NCBI GenBank assembly: GCA_947494715.1
Contig: CANLWG010000007.1
Coordinates: 124,001 to 188,000 of the forward strand
Origin: an uncultured Flavobacteriaceae bacterium
GTDB taxonomy: Bacteria; Bacteroidota; Bacteroidia; Flavobacteriales; Flavobacteriaceae
Reading direction: 5' to 3'
DNA: 64,000 bases
Part shown: positions 25,691-34,596 of the stretch, piece by piece
Position numbering within the stretch: the stretch's first letter is position 1
Layout: every line of letters begins with the position of its first letter
Made by a program: the position numbers and the translations under genes
Notes under the pieces: model-generated
Seen by the model: the letters and a program-made list of their open reading frames with translations, nothing else
What the model was told of the DNA's origin: nothing
The model's database searches: none

Positions 25691-26058
25691 GGGTTTTTCT
25701 TAGATGTCAGATGTCAGATGTCTGTTACTGGTTATTGAGTTACTGAGTTATTGAATTATTGTTAACTGTTTAACGCTATCCGCTCATCGCATACCGCCAA
25801 CAATCTATATATTTACTTACCACTTACCACTTACCACTTACCACTTACCACTTACCACTTACCACTTACCACTTACCACTTACCACTTACCACTTCATCG
25901 CTTATCGCTTATCGCTTTGCGCTATCCGCTAATCGCCTACTGCTTTGTCCACCATCAACTATTTACTTACCACTTACCACTTCATCGCTTATCGCTTTGT
26001 GCTAAACGCTAACCGCTTATGGCATACCGTCAACTATCGCCCATTTACTTATTACTGA
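25691..26058. repeat. Heptanucleotide tandem repeats inside the rnf operon
   Basis: Several 7-bp families follow one another: AGATGTC x3 (about 25703-25726), ACTTACC x11 (25815-25891), a shorter ACTTACC run near 25974-25990, and ACTGATT/ACTGATA x5 (about 26050-26085). Degenerate stretches of CGCTTAT/CGCTATC type and 8-bp GTTATTGA units fill the rest. The arrangement recalls the short tandem heptamers of some cyanobacteria. The right end enters the rnfG coding sequence. Confidence 0.9.
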
Positions 26059-26685
26059 TTACTGATTACTGATAACTGATAACTGTTCATTGTCCATTGC
26101 CCATTGCTCCTTATTTTCCATGAAGACATCGTAGGCCAATTGTGTTGCTTCGGTAAAGGCCCTTGTGGTGATGGTGGCCCCGGTCAAGGCATCTACTTCG
26201 CCTCCATCTTTCTCTACTTTTAAATCGTATCGGCTCGGATCTTTGTCCCGAAATTGCCTCAGAAACTTTTCGCCCTTCATCTTTGTGCCTAGCCCTGGGG
26301 TTTCCTTTTGTTCCAAAACGGAGATGTTATAAATACGTCCATCCGGGGTAAAGCCTACCATGATCTTTACGAGGCCACTATACCCTTTTTCTGAAAATCC
26401 CGTGACCGCGGCCCCAACGAATTCCCCATTTTGAAAAGCGGGATAGATTTCAATACTGTCCTTTACGGATTCCGATTTAACGACCAAGACTTCCGAAACC
26501 GCATCATTATCAAATTCGGGTAGTACCGTTTTAAGGGCATTGACCTTTTTCGCCAATTTGGCCTTGGCCTTGGGTTCCAGGGTAATGTCGTTTACGTAGC
26601 CCAGGGAGAATCCTGCTGCCAAGGTGATGACCAAGAGGGACAGCACCATATTTAAAAAAGTCGATTCTTTTTTCTGCATCGTCAT
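26059..26685 (-). CDS. rnfG: Rnf electron-transport complex subunit G
   Basis: Periplasmic FMN-carrying subunit, 208 residues. One N-terminal membrane anchor (NMVLSLLVITLAAGFSLGYV), then the FMN domain with GAAVTGFSEKGYSGLVKIMVGF, ETPGLGTKM and the flavin-attachment motif DALTGATITTRA (Thr). The last 16 or so residues (EQWAMDNEQLSVISNQ) are encoded by the repeat sequence that fills the following spacer, so the original stop has been replaced. Overlaps rnfD by 4 bp. Confidence 0.94.
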   Translation of the reverse strand: MTMQKKESTFLNMVLSLLVITLAAGFSLGYVNDITLEPKAKAKLAKKVNALKTVLPEFDNDAVSEVLVVKSESVKDSIEIYPAFQNGEFVGAAVTGFSEKGYSGLVKIMVGFTPDGRIYNISVLEQKETPGLGTKMKGEKFLRQFRDKDPSRYDLKVEKDGGEVDALTGATITTRAFTEATQLAYDVFMENKEQWAMDNEQLSVISNQ

Positions 26686-27692
26686 ACGATTTTGGCCTTT
26701 ATTTTGGAACCGAATCTACGCGGCTTGAAATATTTGTTGATCAAGGGTACAAAGGCATTCATGATCAAGATGGCAAAGGATATCCCTTCCGGATAGGATC
26801 CGAACAAGCGAATGACCACGGTGATTACCCCGATACCTATGGCAAAGATCAGCATCCCTTTTTTGGTTACAGGGCTCGTTACCAGATCGGTCGCCATGTA
26901 AAATGCCCCCAGAATGGCACCGCCAGATAACACATGGATCAAGGGATTGGCATAGTGCTGTGGGTCTGCCCACCAGAAAATTCCAGTCATCAGGGCCATG
27001 GTGCCCAATACGGCAACGGGAATGTGCCAGCTAATTACTTTTCGGGCAAGGAGGTACAAACCGCCCAAAACTAGGGCCAAGGCGGACATTTCACCCAAGG
27101 ACCCCCCGGTAATCCCCAAAAACAAATTGAGATGGGAGGGGAGTTGAGCACTTAGTTCGGTCATGGTTTCACCAAACTGAAGTCCGTCCTTAATGATTCC
27201 TAAGGTAGTGGCCCCGGTAACAGCATCGGCTAGTGTAGTGTTATTTTCCACGGCAGTGGGCCATAGGGTCATCTGTACCGGAAAGGAGACCAACAAAAAC
27301 ACCCGGCCCACCAAGGCAGGATTAAAAATGTTGAATCCTAGGCCACCAAAGGAAAGTTTGGCAATCCCTATGGCCACTAAACTACCCACAACGATCATCC
27401 AAATGGGCAAGCCTGCGGGTAAATTGAAGGCCAACAAAATTCCGGTAATCAAGGCGGAACCATCGGCTATGGTGATTGCCGTTTTTAATAAGTATTTCTG
27501 AATCAGATATTCGAACAACAAGCAGGAAACAACGGCGGTTGCCGTGGCAATAAACGCATTGATTCCAAATACGTACAAGGAGACCAAAAAGGCGGGAACC
27601 ATGGCAATGACCACATCATACATAATTCGCTTGGAAGTCCGGTCGGAATGTACATGGGGCGAGGCGGAGATAACAATAGGAGGGCTATCCAT
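26682..27692 (-). CDS. rnfD: Rnf electron-transport complex subunit D
   Basis: Integral membrane subunit with covalent FMN, 336 residues and about nine membrane segments. PPIVISASPHVHSDRTSKRIMYDVVIAMVPAF is the family N-terminus; LADAVTGATTLG holds the flavinylated threonine; NPLIHVLSGGAILGAFYMATDLVTSPVT is the conserved C-terminal region. Six bp after rnfC. Confidence 0.95.
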   Translation of the reverse strand: MDSPPIVISASPHVHSDRTSKRIMYDVVIAMVPAFLVSLYVFGINAFIATATAVVSCLLFEYLIQKYLLKTAITIADGSALITGILLAFNLPAGLPIWMIVVGSLVAIGIAKLSFGGLGFNIFNPALVGRVFLLVSFPVQMTLWPTAVENNTTLADAVTGATTLGIIKDGLQFGETMTELSAQLPSHLNLFLGITGGSLGEMSALALVLGGLYLLARKVISWHIPVAVLGTMALMTGIFWWADPQHYANPLIHVLSGGAILGAFYMATDLVTSPVTKKGMLIFAIGIGVITVVIRLFGSYPEGISFAILIMNAFVPLINKYFKPRRFGSKIKAKIV

Positions 27693-27698
27693 TCTTTC

Positions 27699-29027
27699 TT
27701 AGTTCTTAGAGACGTCCAACTTTTTGACAATACTTTTTCCAAATCGGATATAATCCAACAGAGGTCTGTGGGAAGGACATACATAGCTACACGAACCACA
27801 TTCTATACAAGTGAGGATGTCTTCATGACCGGCATTTTCGAACATGCCTTTTTCCGATAGGTTCATCAATAAGTGGGGTTCCAATCCCATAGGGCAGACG
27901 GTTACACATTCGCCGCAGCGGATACAAGGTTTGGTCTCGCCCCGGCTTGCCTCATCCTCCGAAATGACCAAAATGCCCGAAGTGCCTTTGGTTACCGGTA
28001 CATCCGTATTTTTTAGGGCCTTCCCCATCATAGGGCCGCCATTGACAATTTTACGGGTTCCCTCCGGCATGCCGCCCACTTCGGTAATCAGGTCTTTTAT
28101 GGGGGTTCCTATCTTTACCCAAAAGTTGGAGGCATTCCCCATTTTCTTGCCTGTAACCGTAACTACGCGTTCGATTAAAGGCTTGTTATGCTGTACTGCC
28201 TGGTAAATGGCAAAAATGGTACCCACGTTGTGCACGATTACACCCACATCCAACGGCAATCCATTTTTGGGGACTTCCCGCTTTAATAACGCCCGGACCA
28301 ATTGTTTTTCACCACCTTGTGGATATTTTACCTGTAGGGCGGCCACTTGAATCTTGGGTTCTTGTAAAATCAGCTTTTTGAAGGTTTCAATGGCGTCCCT
28401 CTTGTTGTTTTCAATGCCGATGATCGCACGGGGAACGTTCAGGGCGTACATCAAGATTTGGATTCCCATCAGGATTTCTTCGGCCTTTTCCAGCATTAAT
28501 CTATGGTCTGCCGTCAAATACGGTTCGCATTCCACCCCATTGATGATAAGGCAATCAATTTTTTTATCGGCCTTTATATTCAATTTTACATGTGAAGGGA
28601 AGGTGGCACCGCCTAGCCCAACGATACCATAATCGGAAATGCGTTGCAGTATTTTCTGGGGTTCCAAAGCGATTTCTTTTTTTAACGGATACTCCGTTTC
28701 CACAAAATTGGATGCATTCTTGGCATCCGTTCGGATTACGATACATTGCTTTTTGTAGCCCGTACTATCTACGATCATATCCAATTTGGTTACGGTCCCG
28801 GCCACGGGGGAATGGATATTGGAAGAGACAAATCCACCGGATTTGGCAATGACCTGGCCTATTTCTACTTTATCCTTTCGATCCACAATAATTTCGGCAG
28901 GAATTCCGATATGCTGTGCTATGGGGACATAGACTACTTTGGGCACGGGCAATCTTTGTATCGGCTTGGACGAAGTTAATTTGTTTTCTGGAGGATGGAT
29001 ACCTCCTTTTGGGAAGGTCTTAAGCAT
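27699..29027 (-). CDS. rnfC: Rnf electron-transport complex subunit C
   Basis: NADH/FMN-binding and two [4Fe-4S] subunit, 442 residues, peripheral on the cytoplasmic side. Nucleotide-binding region GIVGLGGATFPSHVKLN (about 135-152), ECEPYLTADHRLMLE, and two cluster motifs near the C-terminus, CIRCGECVTVCP and CIECGSCSYVCP. Normal length for the compact form without the long Ala/Lys tail of some proteobacteria. Overlaps rnfB by 8 bp. Confidence 0.95.
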   Translation of the reverse strand: MLKTFPKGGIHPPENKLTSSKPIQRLPVPKVVYVPIAQHIGIPAEIIVDRKDKVEIGQVIAKSGGFVSSNIHSPVAGTVTKLDMIVDSTGYKKQCIVIRTDAKNASNFVETEYPLKKEIALEPQKILQRISDYGIVGLGGATFPSHVKLNIKADKKIDCLIINGVECEPYLTADHRLMLEKAEEILMGIQILMYALNVPRAIIGIENNKRDAIETFKKLILQEPKIQVAALQVKYPQGGEKQLVRALLKREVPKNGLPLDVGVIVHNVGTIFAIYQAVQHNKPLIERVVTVTGKKMGNASNFWVKIGTPIKDLITEVGGMPEGTRKIVNGGPMMGKALKNTDVPVTKGTSGILVISEDEASRGETKPCIRCGECVTVCPMGLEPHLLMNLSEKGMFENAGHEDILTCIECGSCSYVCPSHRPLLDYIRFGKSIVKKLDVSKN

Positions 29028-29910
29028 TGTTTATCAGGTTAACTGATTTCACTTCCGCTCCCTGGTCTACTTCTACTTTCTTTACCTTTTTCTTGGGGAA
29101 ATTGGTTTCAATAATGGAATCGGTAGGGCAGACAGGAACGCATTTTCTACAAAGGGTACAATACTCCGGATCAATATAAGCGAGATTGTTTACCATGGTA
29201 ATGGCTTCCTTGGGGCAGATATCCAAACACTTGGAACATCCTATACAGGCTACGGAACAAGCTTTTCTAGCAATACCGCCCTTATCCTCGCTTAAACATC
29301 CCACATAAATTTTAAGGTCCCGTTTGTGCTTGGGCCGCATTTCTATGATATCACGTGGGCAGGCCTCGACACACATACCACAAGACGTACATTTATCGGT
29401 GATGACCACAGGCAAACCAGTAGTCTCGTCCATATACATGGCATCGAACTTACAGACCGCTACACAGTCCCCGTCGCCCAAACAACCGTACTGGCAATCC
29501 GTCTCACCACTATAGATTAAAGCGGAAATCGCACAGGATCTTGGGCCTTGAAATTCGCTGGTCTTAGGCCGTACATCGCAGGCCCCCTGGCAACGTACTA
29601 CGGCAACCGTGGGGTTTTTTTCTGCGACTTCTTTTCCCAAGGCCTCAGAAACCAATTGCATAACATCGTTCCCCCCAACGGGACAGAACAGATCGGATAT
29701 GTCATCGGTACCCACCAGTTTTTCGGCGAAGGCTTTGCACCCGGGAGAACCACATCCCGCACAATTGGCGGCGGGTAGCAAATCCTCCACTTCGGCTATC
29801 AAAGGGTTCTCATATACATAGAACTTTTTGGAGACAACATAGAGCACCATGGCGGCCGTTACCCCTAGGGAGGCCAGCAAAAGAACGCTATACAGTATGG
29901 AGTCCGTCAT
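29020..29910 (-). CDS. rnfB: Rnf electron-transport complex subunit B
   Basis: Ferredoxin-accepting iron-sulfur subunit, 296 residues. One N-terminal membrane anchor (LYSVLLLASLGVTAAMVLYVV), the Fes-type cluster domain NCAGCGSPGCKAFAEKL with a distal Cys (LFCPVGG), then several ferredoxin motifs including CTSCGMCVEACP, CIGCSKCLDICP and CTLCRKCVPVCP. The longer, multi-cluster form is typical of Bacteroidota. Four bp after the RseC-like gene. Confidence 0.95.
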   Translation of the reverse strand: MTDSILYSVLLLASLGVTAAMVLYVVSKKFYVYENPLIAEVEDLLPAANCAGCGSPGCKAFAEKLVGTDDISDLFCPVGGNDVMQLVSEALGKEVAEKNPTVAVVRCQGACDVRPKTSEFQGPRSCAISALIYSGETDCQYGCLGDGDCVAVCKFDAMYMDETTGLPVVITDKCTSCGMCVEACPRDIIEMRPKHKRDLKIYVGCLSEDKGGIARKACSVACIGCSKCLDICPKEAITMVNNLAYIDPEYCTLCRKCVPVCPTDSIIETNFPKKKVKKVEVDQGAEVKSVNLINNA

Positions 29911-29914
29911 GATG

Positions 29915-30349
29915 TTACACTTTTAGGATTGAAATTTTAAAGGCCTTGGTAAACACGTCCTTCAACAAATAAAGGATGAGGTAGTATGGTACTAAGATCA
30001 AAAGCGACAGTAGACCGGCCATCCATTCCTGTAGAAACTCTGAAGCGATCCATAAGGTGGATACCACCAAAACAAAGGGAAATAAATAGGCCCAAAAAAC
30101 GGCCTTTAAACCCGTCTCCTTTTTTAGGACCACCGCTACAGGTTCATTGATTGCAAAGGCCCCTTTGGAATCTGAAACTACCACTTCCTTGGATCCCGAA
30201 TCGGCAATTCCGCAAGTACCTTTGGCACGGCAGGACTCGCAATGGACGTTTTCATCCAAGGAAACGGTCAATGCATTCCGGTCAATTCTGGAAATCACCC
30301 CAAAATGGATAAAAGTATCGTTCGCCGTCGGTGCCGTATTCATCATCAC
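29915..30349 (-). CDS. RseC/RsxC-type SoxR-reducing protein
   Basis: 144 residues. N-terminal half FGVISRIDRNALTVSLDENVHCESCRAKGTCGIADSGSKEVVV has the RseC cysteine pattern (C-x2-C-x5-C); two membrane helices follow (AVFWAYLFPFVLVVSTLWIASEFL, WMAGLLSLLILVPYYLILYLL). In gamma-proteobacteria RseC works with the Rsx (Rnf-like) complex to keep SoxR reduced. Here it is the first gene of the rnf operon, 4 bp before rnfB, so it is likely an assembly or accessory factor. Confidence 0.85.
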   Translation of the reverse strand: MMMNTAPTANDTFIHFGVISRIDRNALTVSLDENVHCESCRAKGTCGIADSGSKEVVVSDSKGAFAINEPVAVVLKKETGLKAVFWAYLFPFVLVVSTLWIASEFLQEWMAGLLSLLILVPYYLILYLLKDVFTKAFKISILKV

Positions 30350-30369
30350 TTTCTTTAGCTACATTAGGG

Positions 30370-30412
30370 TAAAAATAGAAGAAATGCCACACCTATTTTA
30401 TGACATATGTCA
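30370..30412 (-). promoter_or_regulatory. rnf operon promoter with Crp/Fnr-like operator
   Basis: The perfect palindrome TGAC-ATAT-GTCA (30401-30412) lies exactly 23 bp upstream (minus strand) of TATTTTTA (30377-30370), a 7-of-8 match to TAnnTTTG identical to that of nifJ. The predicted 5' UTR is only about 15 nt. Same geometry as the ferredoxin, korAB, doxX and tonB promoters. Confidence 0.6.
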
Positions 30413-30583
30413 GGTATTGGATTCGGAAATAGTTTATTGTTAATCAGTACGTTAGAAAACTGAACCCTCCAAGGCAACCTGGAACGGAGCTTTTGAGGCA
30501 TACATACGAACAGATTTGATTTTTTTAAACTTTAATTAGTATTTCACGGACAAGACATTTATTTTCATGTCAAATCCATTGGA

Positions 30584-32770
30584 ATGAAATACCAACTTCT
30601 TTTTATTCTTTGTTTTGTCGGCGTTGTTTCTTGTAAAACTGGAAGTACGACCGATCCGGAAGTAGCACAATGGCAAGCCCAAGCCGAAAACATTACTATT
30701 ATTCGGGATGACTTTGGAGTACCCCATGTTTATGGGAAAACGGATACCGATGCCGTTTTTGGACTGCTTTATGCCCAGTGTGAGGACGACTTTAACCGAG
30801 TGGAACAAAACTATATCTGGGCCACAGGCCGTTTAGCCGAAGTGGAGGGCGAGGAAGCCTTGTATAGTGATTTAAGGGCCAAGTTATTTATGACGGAGGA
30901 TGAGGCCAAGGCCAATTATGAGAAAAGCCCTGAATGGCTAAAAAAACTGTGTGATGCCTTTGCCGACGGCATCAACTACTATCTGTATACCCATCCCGAG
31001 GTGAAGCCCAGATTGTTGACCCGCTTTGAACCATGGATGCCCATGTACTTCAGTGAGGGCTCCATAGGTGGGGATATTGAACGGATTTCCACCGAAAAAA
31101 TCAAGGCGTTTTATGAAAGTGGTATGGAAATTCCTGAGGCTGAAGCACTGGATATCAAGAAAAAGGAGGCAATGGCCGAACCCCAGGGATCTAATGGAAT
31201 TGCCATTTCCGGAGTTTTGGCACAATCGGGGAATCCCCTATTATTGATCAATCCGCATACCTCATTTTATTTTCGGGGAGAAGTACATGTGGTCAGTGAG
31301 GAAGGTCTTAATGCGTACGGCGCGGTTACCTGGGGTCAGTTTTTTGTATATCAGGGATTCAATGAAAAGACCGGATGGATGCATACCAGTACCTATACCG
31401 ATGTGCTGGACGAGTTTAAGGAGACCCTAGTTAAGATGGATGATAAGCTGCTTTGCCAATATGGAGAGGAATTACGTCCTGTAAAAACTTCGGAAATCAT
31501 CCTAAAGTATAAAGAAGGTGATGAAATCAACGAAAAATCATTTCCCGCCTACCATACCCATCATGGGCCCATAACGCATATTGAAGATGGGCTGTGGACA
31601 GCCTCTGCGATGATGTGGGAACCGGTTAAGGCCTTGGAGCAGTCCTATATCCGAACCAAACAAAATGGATACCAAGGTTTCCGAGAGATGATGGATATCC
31701 GAACCAACTCCTCCAATAATACGGTATATGCCGATGCAGAAGGAAACATTGCGTATTTTCATGGAAATTTCATTCCTAAACGGGATACCCTCTTTGATTA
31801 TACCCGACCTGTGGATGGTAGCGATCCCAAAACCGACTGGCAAGGACTTCATACCGTAGATGAGAACATATTGGTGTTGAATCCAGAAAATGGATGGATA
31901 CAAAATTGTAATTCCACCCCGTTCACGGCAGCTTTGGAATACAGTCCAAAACGGGAGAACTATCCAAAATACATGTCCCTGGACAGGGAAAATTTTCGTG
32001 GGGTACATGCCATCGGCCTGTTAAAAGATAGGAAAGGATATACTTTGGATAGTCTCATTCAATTGGCCCATGATCCATACCTGCCCGCTTTTGCGGCATT
32101 GATTCCCGGCTTGATCGAAGCGAGTGATGGCATCACCCAGCCTACCGAGGAGTTTACCTCTGCCATAAACGTACTGCGTGAATGGGATTTCAAAACCTCA
32201 AAAGAATCAATCGCTATGACCTTGGCCCATTATTATGGCACGATGTACTTGGAAAGCGGTAATCATCCTAATGGTCTTGGCGGAATGAAATTAATCAACT
32301 ATTTCGGAAGCAGCTCACCTAAAGGGGAGCGGATATCCATTTTTACAGCAGTATTGGACCGTTTAACAACTGATTTTGGTACTTGGAAAATACCTTGGGG
32401 GGAGGTTAACCGTTACCAGCGACTGAACGGGGATATTTACCAACCTTTTGATGACGACAAGCCCAGCATTCCAATCGGTTTCGCCTCAGGCAGATGGGGT
32501 GCTTTGGCGGCGTATGGTGCTCGTTATGACAATAATACCAAAAAAATTTATGGCACCCGAGGGAACAGTTTTGTGGCGGTCGTTGAGTTTGGAGATATGG
32601 TTAAGGCAAAAAGTATCTTGGCCGGAGGGCAGAGTGGAGATCCCAATTCCCCACATTTTAACGATCAAGCGTTGCCCTATGCCAATGTGGAATGGAAAGA
32701 CGTGGCTTATTACGAGGAGGATGTGCTAAAAAGAGCGAAGGAAACGTATAGGCCCGGGTCAAGGGAGTGA
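30584..32770 (+). CDS. Penicillin acylase family lipoprotein
   Basis: 728-residue N-terminal nucleophile hydrolase of the penicillin G / AHL acylase type. Lipobox GVVSC near residue 17. ITIIRDDFGVPHVYGKTDTDAVFGLLYAQCEDDF is the alpha-chain signature; the spacer peptide would be cut before Ser203 in PQGSNGIAISG, releasing the nucleophile; HTSFYFRGEVHVV and the later YADAEGNIAYFHGNF match the beta chain. Substrates in the family include beta-lactams and acyl-homoserine lactones, so quorum-signal degradation is possible but unproved. Stands alone, divergent from the rnf operon. Confidence 0.9.
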   Translation: MKYQLLFILCFVGVVSCKTGSTTDPEVAQWQAQAENITIIRDDFGVPHVYGKTDTDAVFGLLYAQCEDDFNRVEQNYIWATGRLAEVEGEEALYSDLRAKLFMTEDEAKANYEKSPEWLKKLCDAFADGINYYLYTHPEVKPRLLTRFEPWMPMYFSEGSIGGDIERISTEKIKAFYESGMEIPEAEALDIKKKEAMAEPQGSNGIAISGVLAQSGNPLLLINPHTSFYFRGEVHVVSEEGLNAYGAVTWGQFFVYQGFNEKTGWMHTSTYTDVLDEFKETLVKMDDKLLCQYGEELRPVKTSEIILKYKEGDEINEKSFPAYHTHHGPITHIEDGLWTASAMMWEPVKALEQSYIRTKQNGYQGFREMMDIRTNSSNNTVYADAEGNIAYFHGNFIPKRDTLFDYTRPVDGSDPKTDWQGLHTVDENILVLNPENGWIQNCNSTPFTAALEYSPKRENYPKYMSLDRENFRGVHAIGLLKDRKGYTLDSLIQLAHDPYLPAFAALIPGLIEASDGITQPTEEFTSAINVLREWDFKTSKESIAMTLAHYYGTMYLESGNHPNGLGGMKLINYFGSSSPKGERISIFTAVLDRLTTDFGTWKIPWGEVNRYQRLNGDIYQPFDDDKPSIPIGFASGRWGALAAYGARYDNNTKKIYGTRGNSFVAVVEFGDMVKAKSILAGGQSGDPNSPHFNDQALPYANVEWKDVAYYEEDVLKRAKETYRPGSRE

Positions 32771-33051
32771 TTTTTCAATGTGGCAATAGATTATTTAATG
32801 TAACAATTTGAAAATGGCTTGATTTGAAGATTTGACTCTTGGATGGTTAGCCTTGGAATTTGAAATTTGTTATTTGGAATTTGCATAAAAGCAATTGATT
32901 CTTACCTCCGCCAACCGTGTATTAATGTAACAATGTTCTAATTTGAAAATGCTTTGATTTGAAGATTTGACTCTTGTTAGCCTTGGGATTTGAAATTTGT
33001 GATTTGGAATTTGCACCAAAGTAGACCATTGACAGCCGACTGCCAAACGAT
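32771..33051. repeat. Imperfect direct repeat, about 95-100 bp units
   Basis: Two copies, about 32797-32890 and 32922-33020, share TTAATGTAACAAT, GATTTGAAGATTTGACTCTT, TTAGCCTTG and the run TTTGAAATTTG/TTTGGAATTTGCA in the same order. The TTTGAAATTTG-TTTGGAATTTG part is itself a short repeat. No gene is seen in the spacer. Confidence 0.8.
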
Positions 33052-33708
33052 TTACTCCTTCGTAATGATAAGCGTTGCTTTAGACCCAGCGGATAGCAAC
33101 CATTTATTGGAATAAATCAACTGTCCTTGATCGTCGTATACATCTACTTGTGCAGTATTTGGCGGTGATGAACCCACGTTCAGGGCTTCAAAATCCAATC
33201 GGTTGAAACCTTTTTCCAAATCTATGTTTACCCCCTTAAAGGAGCCGGTAAGCAATACGTTATGATCTATAACCTGGTCGTTTAGGTAAATCTTGACCCG
33301 ATCGCCATCTACAAACTCATGGTCTCTACAAATAACGCCCACAAATTTCCCGTTACTTTTTATATCGCCCATATACATATCCCCAAAATGTTCCTTGGAG
33401 CCCTCTTTTGGCTTTCTTGGACCTACTTTTGGATCTATCTTCATCCCATGCCCAGCTTGAACCAGTTCGCGGTCCGGCAACATTTTTACAGGATTTTTTG
33501 AAAGGGAATCCATAAGGTTTACTTCAGGCTTGTTATCTATAATGGAAGGAATATTAAGTATGGTGCCCTGGTTAGGTTTTCCTATGGGATCCAGTTTGTT
33601 CGCCGCTTCAATTTCTAATGGTTTTTGGGTAGGAATATCCGTTTGGGCATACATCAAAGAAGACGCCAATCCTACGAAGCCTAGTATAAAAATCGGTTTT
33701 AGCCGCAT
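33052..33708 (-). CDS. Secreted hypothetical protein
   Basis: 218 residues with a signal peptide (MRLKPIFILGFVGLASSLMYAQ). A proline/lysine-rich middle (KMLPDRELVQAGHGMKIDPKVGPRKPKEGSKEHFGDMYMGD) precedes a beta-rich domain (KFVGVICRDHEFVDGDRVKIYLNDQVIDHNVLLTGSFKGVNIDLEKGFNRLDFEALN) whose last part resembles the low-complexity Ig-like module of flavobacterial secreted proteins. Function unknown. Confidence 0.72.
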   Translation of the reverse strand: MRLKPIFILGFVGLASSLMYAQTDIPTQKPLEIEAANKLDPIGKPNQGTILNIPSIIDNKPEVNLMDSLSKNPVKMLPDRELVQAGHGMKIDPKVGPRKPKEGSKEHFGDMYMGDIKSNGKFVGVICRDHEFVDGDRVKIYLNDQVIDHNVLLTGSFKGVNIDLEKGFNRLDFEALNVGSSPPNTAQVDVYDDQGQLIYSNKWLLSAGSKATLIITKE

Positions 33709-33774
33709 AGTATTATCCTGGACAAATACGTAATAAAGATAGCAAATACCCTGCCATAGGGGCTTAAAGCCTTG

Positions 33775-34518
33775 TTAAATTCCAAAATTTTCGATGATTG
33801 TATCGGCTATCAATCGATGTCCCTTCGCATTTGGATGAATGGGATCCGTATCATAGCAATCCGCCCTATTTTTGGAAAGCGGGGTATTAATGTCCACTAC
33901 GCCCATGACCGATTTGTGATTGAAACCCAATACAATTTCCTTAAACTCCTGAAGTACTTCTTGGTCGTATTTTTGATAAGGATTCCGATACCCATAGCTG
34001 GTTTCGTTGACATTGGGAGCAATAGGAGCAACATCAAGGACCAAAGGGGGAGGGGTTAAAAGGATAGCCGTAATATTCCTTTGTTTTATTTTTTCCAAAA
34101 AGGTGTAAATACCGGTTTTGTAACTATCAAAAAGTGCTTGGGAAGGTGGACCATAGATGCCACAGTTGATACCGTAACAAAAGGTAATGACGTCTACCGG
34201 GGCACTGTCCAAAAGGGTATTAAGGCGTTCAAACAGGTAGGGTCTGGGGCCGGGATGGTGTTCTTCCGTAAGTCCGGTAATGGTTTCACTACTTTTCCCC
34301 CAATTTCGGAATTTGAGGTTCATTTCAGGATGGTTCGCAGTATAGTGTTGTTGTAATAGTTCCACATAACCTTCTTTGTTCCCGTAGGTAATACTGTCCC
34401 CTAAACAGCCTATGATTTGACTATTTTTAAGCGTAAGCCTGTTGTTGGAAAGGCAACCCAAAAAAGAGCTGCCCATAAGCATGATGGAGGAATGGGCTAA
34501 AAATCGTCTTCTGTCCAT
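33775..34518 (-). CDS. SGNH/GDSL hydrolase
   Basis: 247 residues with a lipoprotein or Tat-like signal (MDRRRFLAHSSIMLMGSSFLGC). Block I GCLGDSITYG places the nucleophile at Ser42; the C-terminal DTDPIHPNAKGH holds the Asp and His of the triad; GxxN-type block is CYGINCGIYGP. Family members remove acetyl or other ester groups from polysaccharides. Adjacent to a BNR-propeller protein and an esterase on the same strand, suggesting work on a decorated glycan. Confidence 0.85.
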   Translation of the reverse strand: MDRRRFLAHSSIMLMGSSFLGCLSNNRLTLKNSQIIGCLGDSITYGNKEGYVELLQQHYTANHPEMNLKFRNWGKSSETITGLTEEHHPGPRPYLFERLNTLLDSAPVDVITFCYGINCGIYGPPSQALFDSYKTGIYTFLEKIKQRNITAILLTPPPLVLDVAPIAPNVNETSYGYRNPYQKYDQEVLQEFKEIVLGFNHKSVMGVVDINTPLSKNRADCYDTDPIHPNAKGHRLIADTIIENFGI

Positions 34519-34596
34519 TAATAGGTAAGGTTAAGATCAAAAATAGAAATTACTCACATTAAATGAAATAGGGGTAAGGATAAAAAATGACTTTGA

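Noticed and set aside
25815-25895. Possible CRISPR array
   Set aside because: The repeats are contiguous 7-mers without spacers and there are no cas genes.
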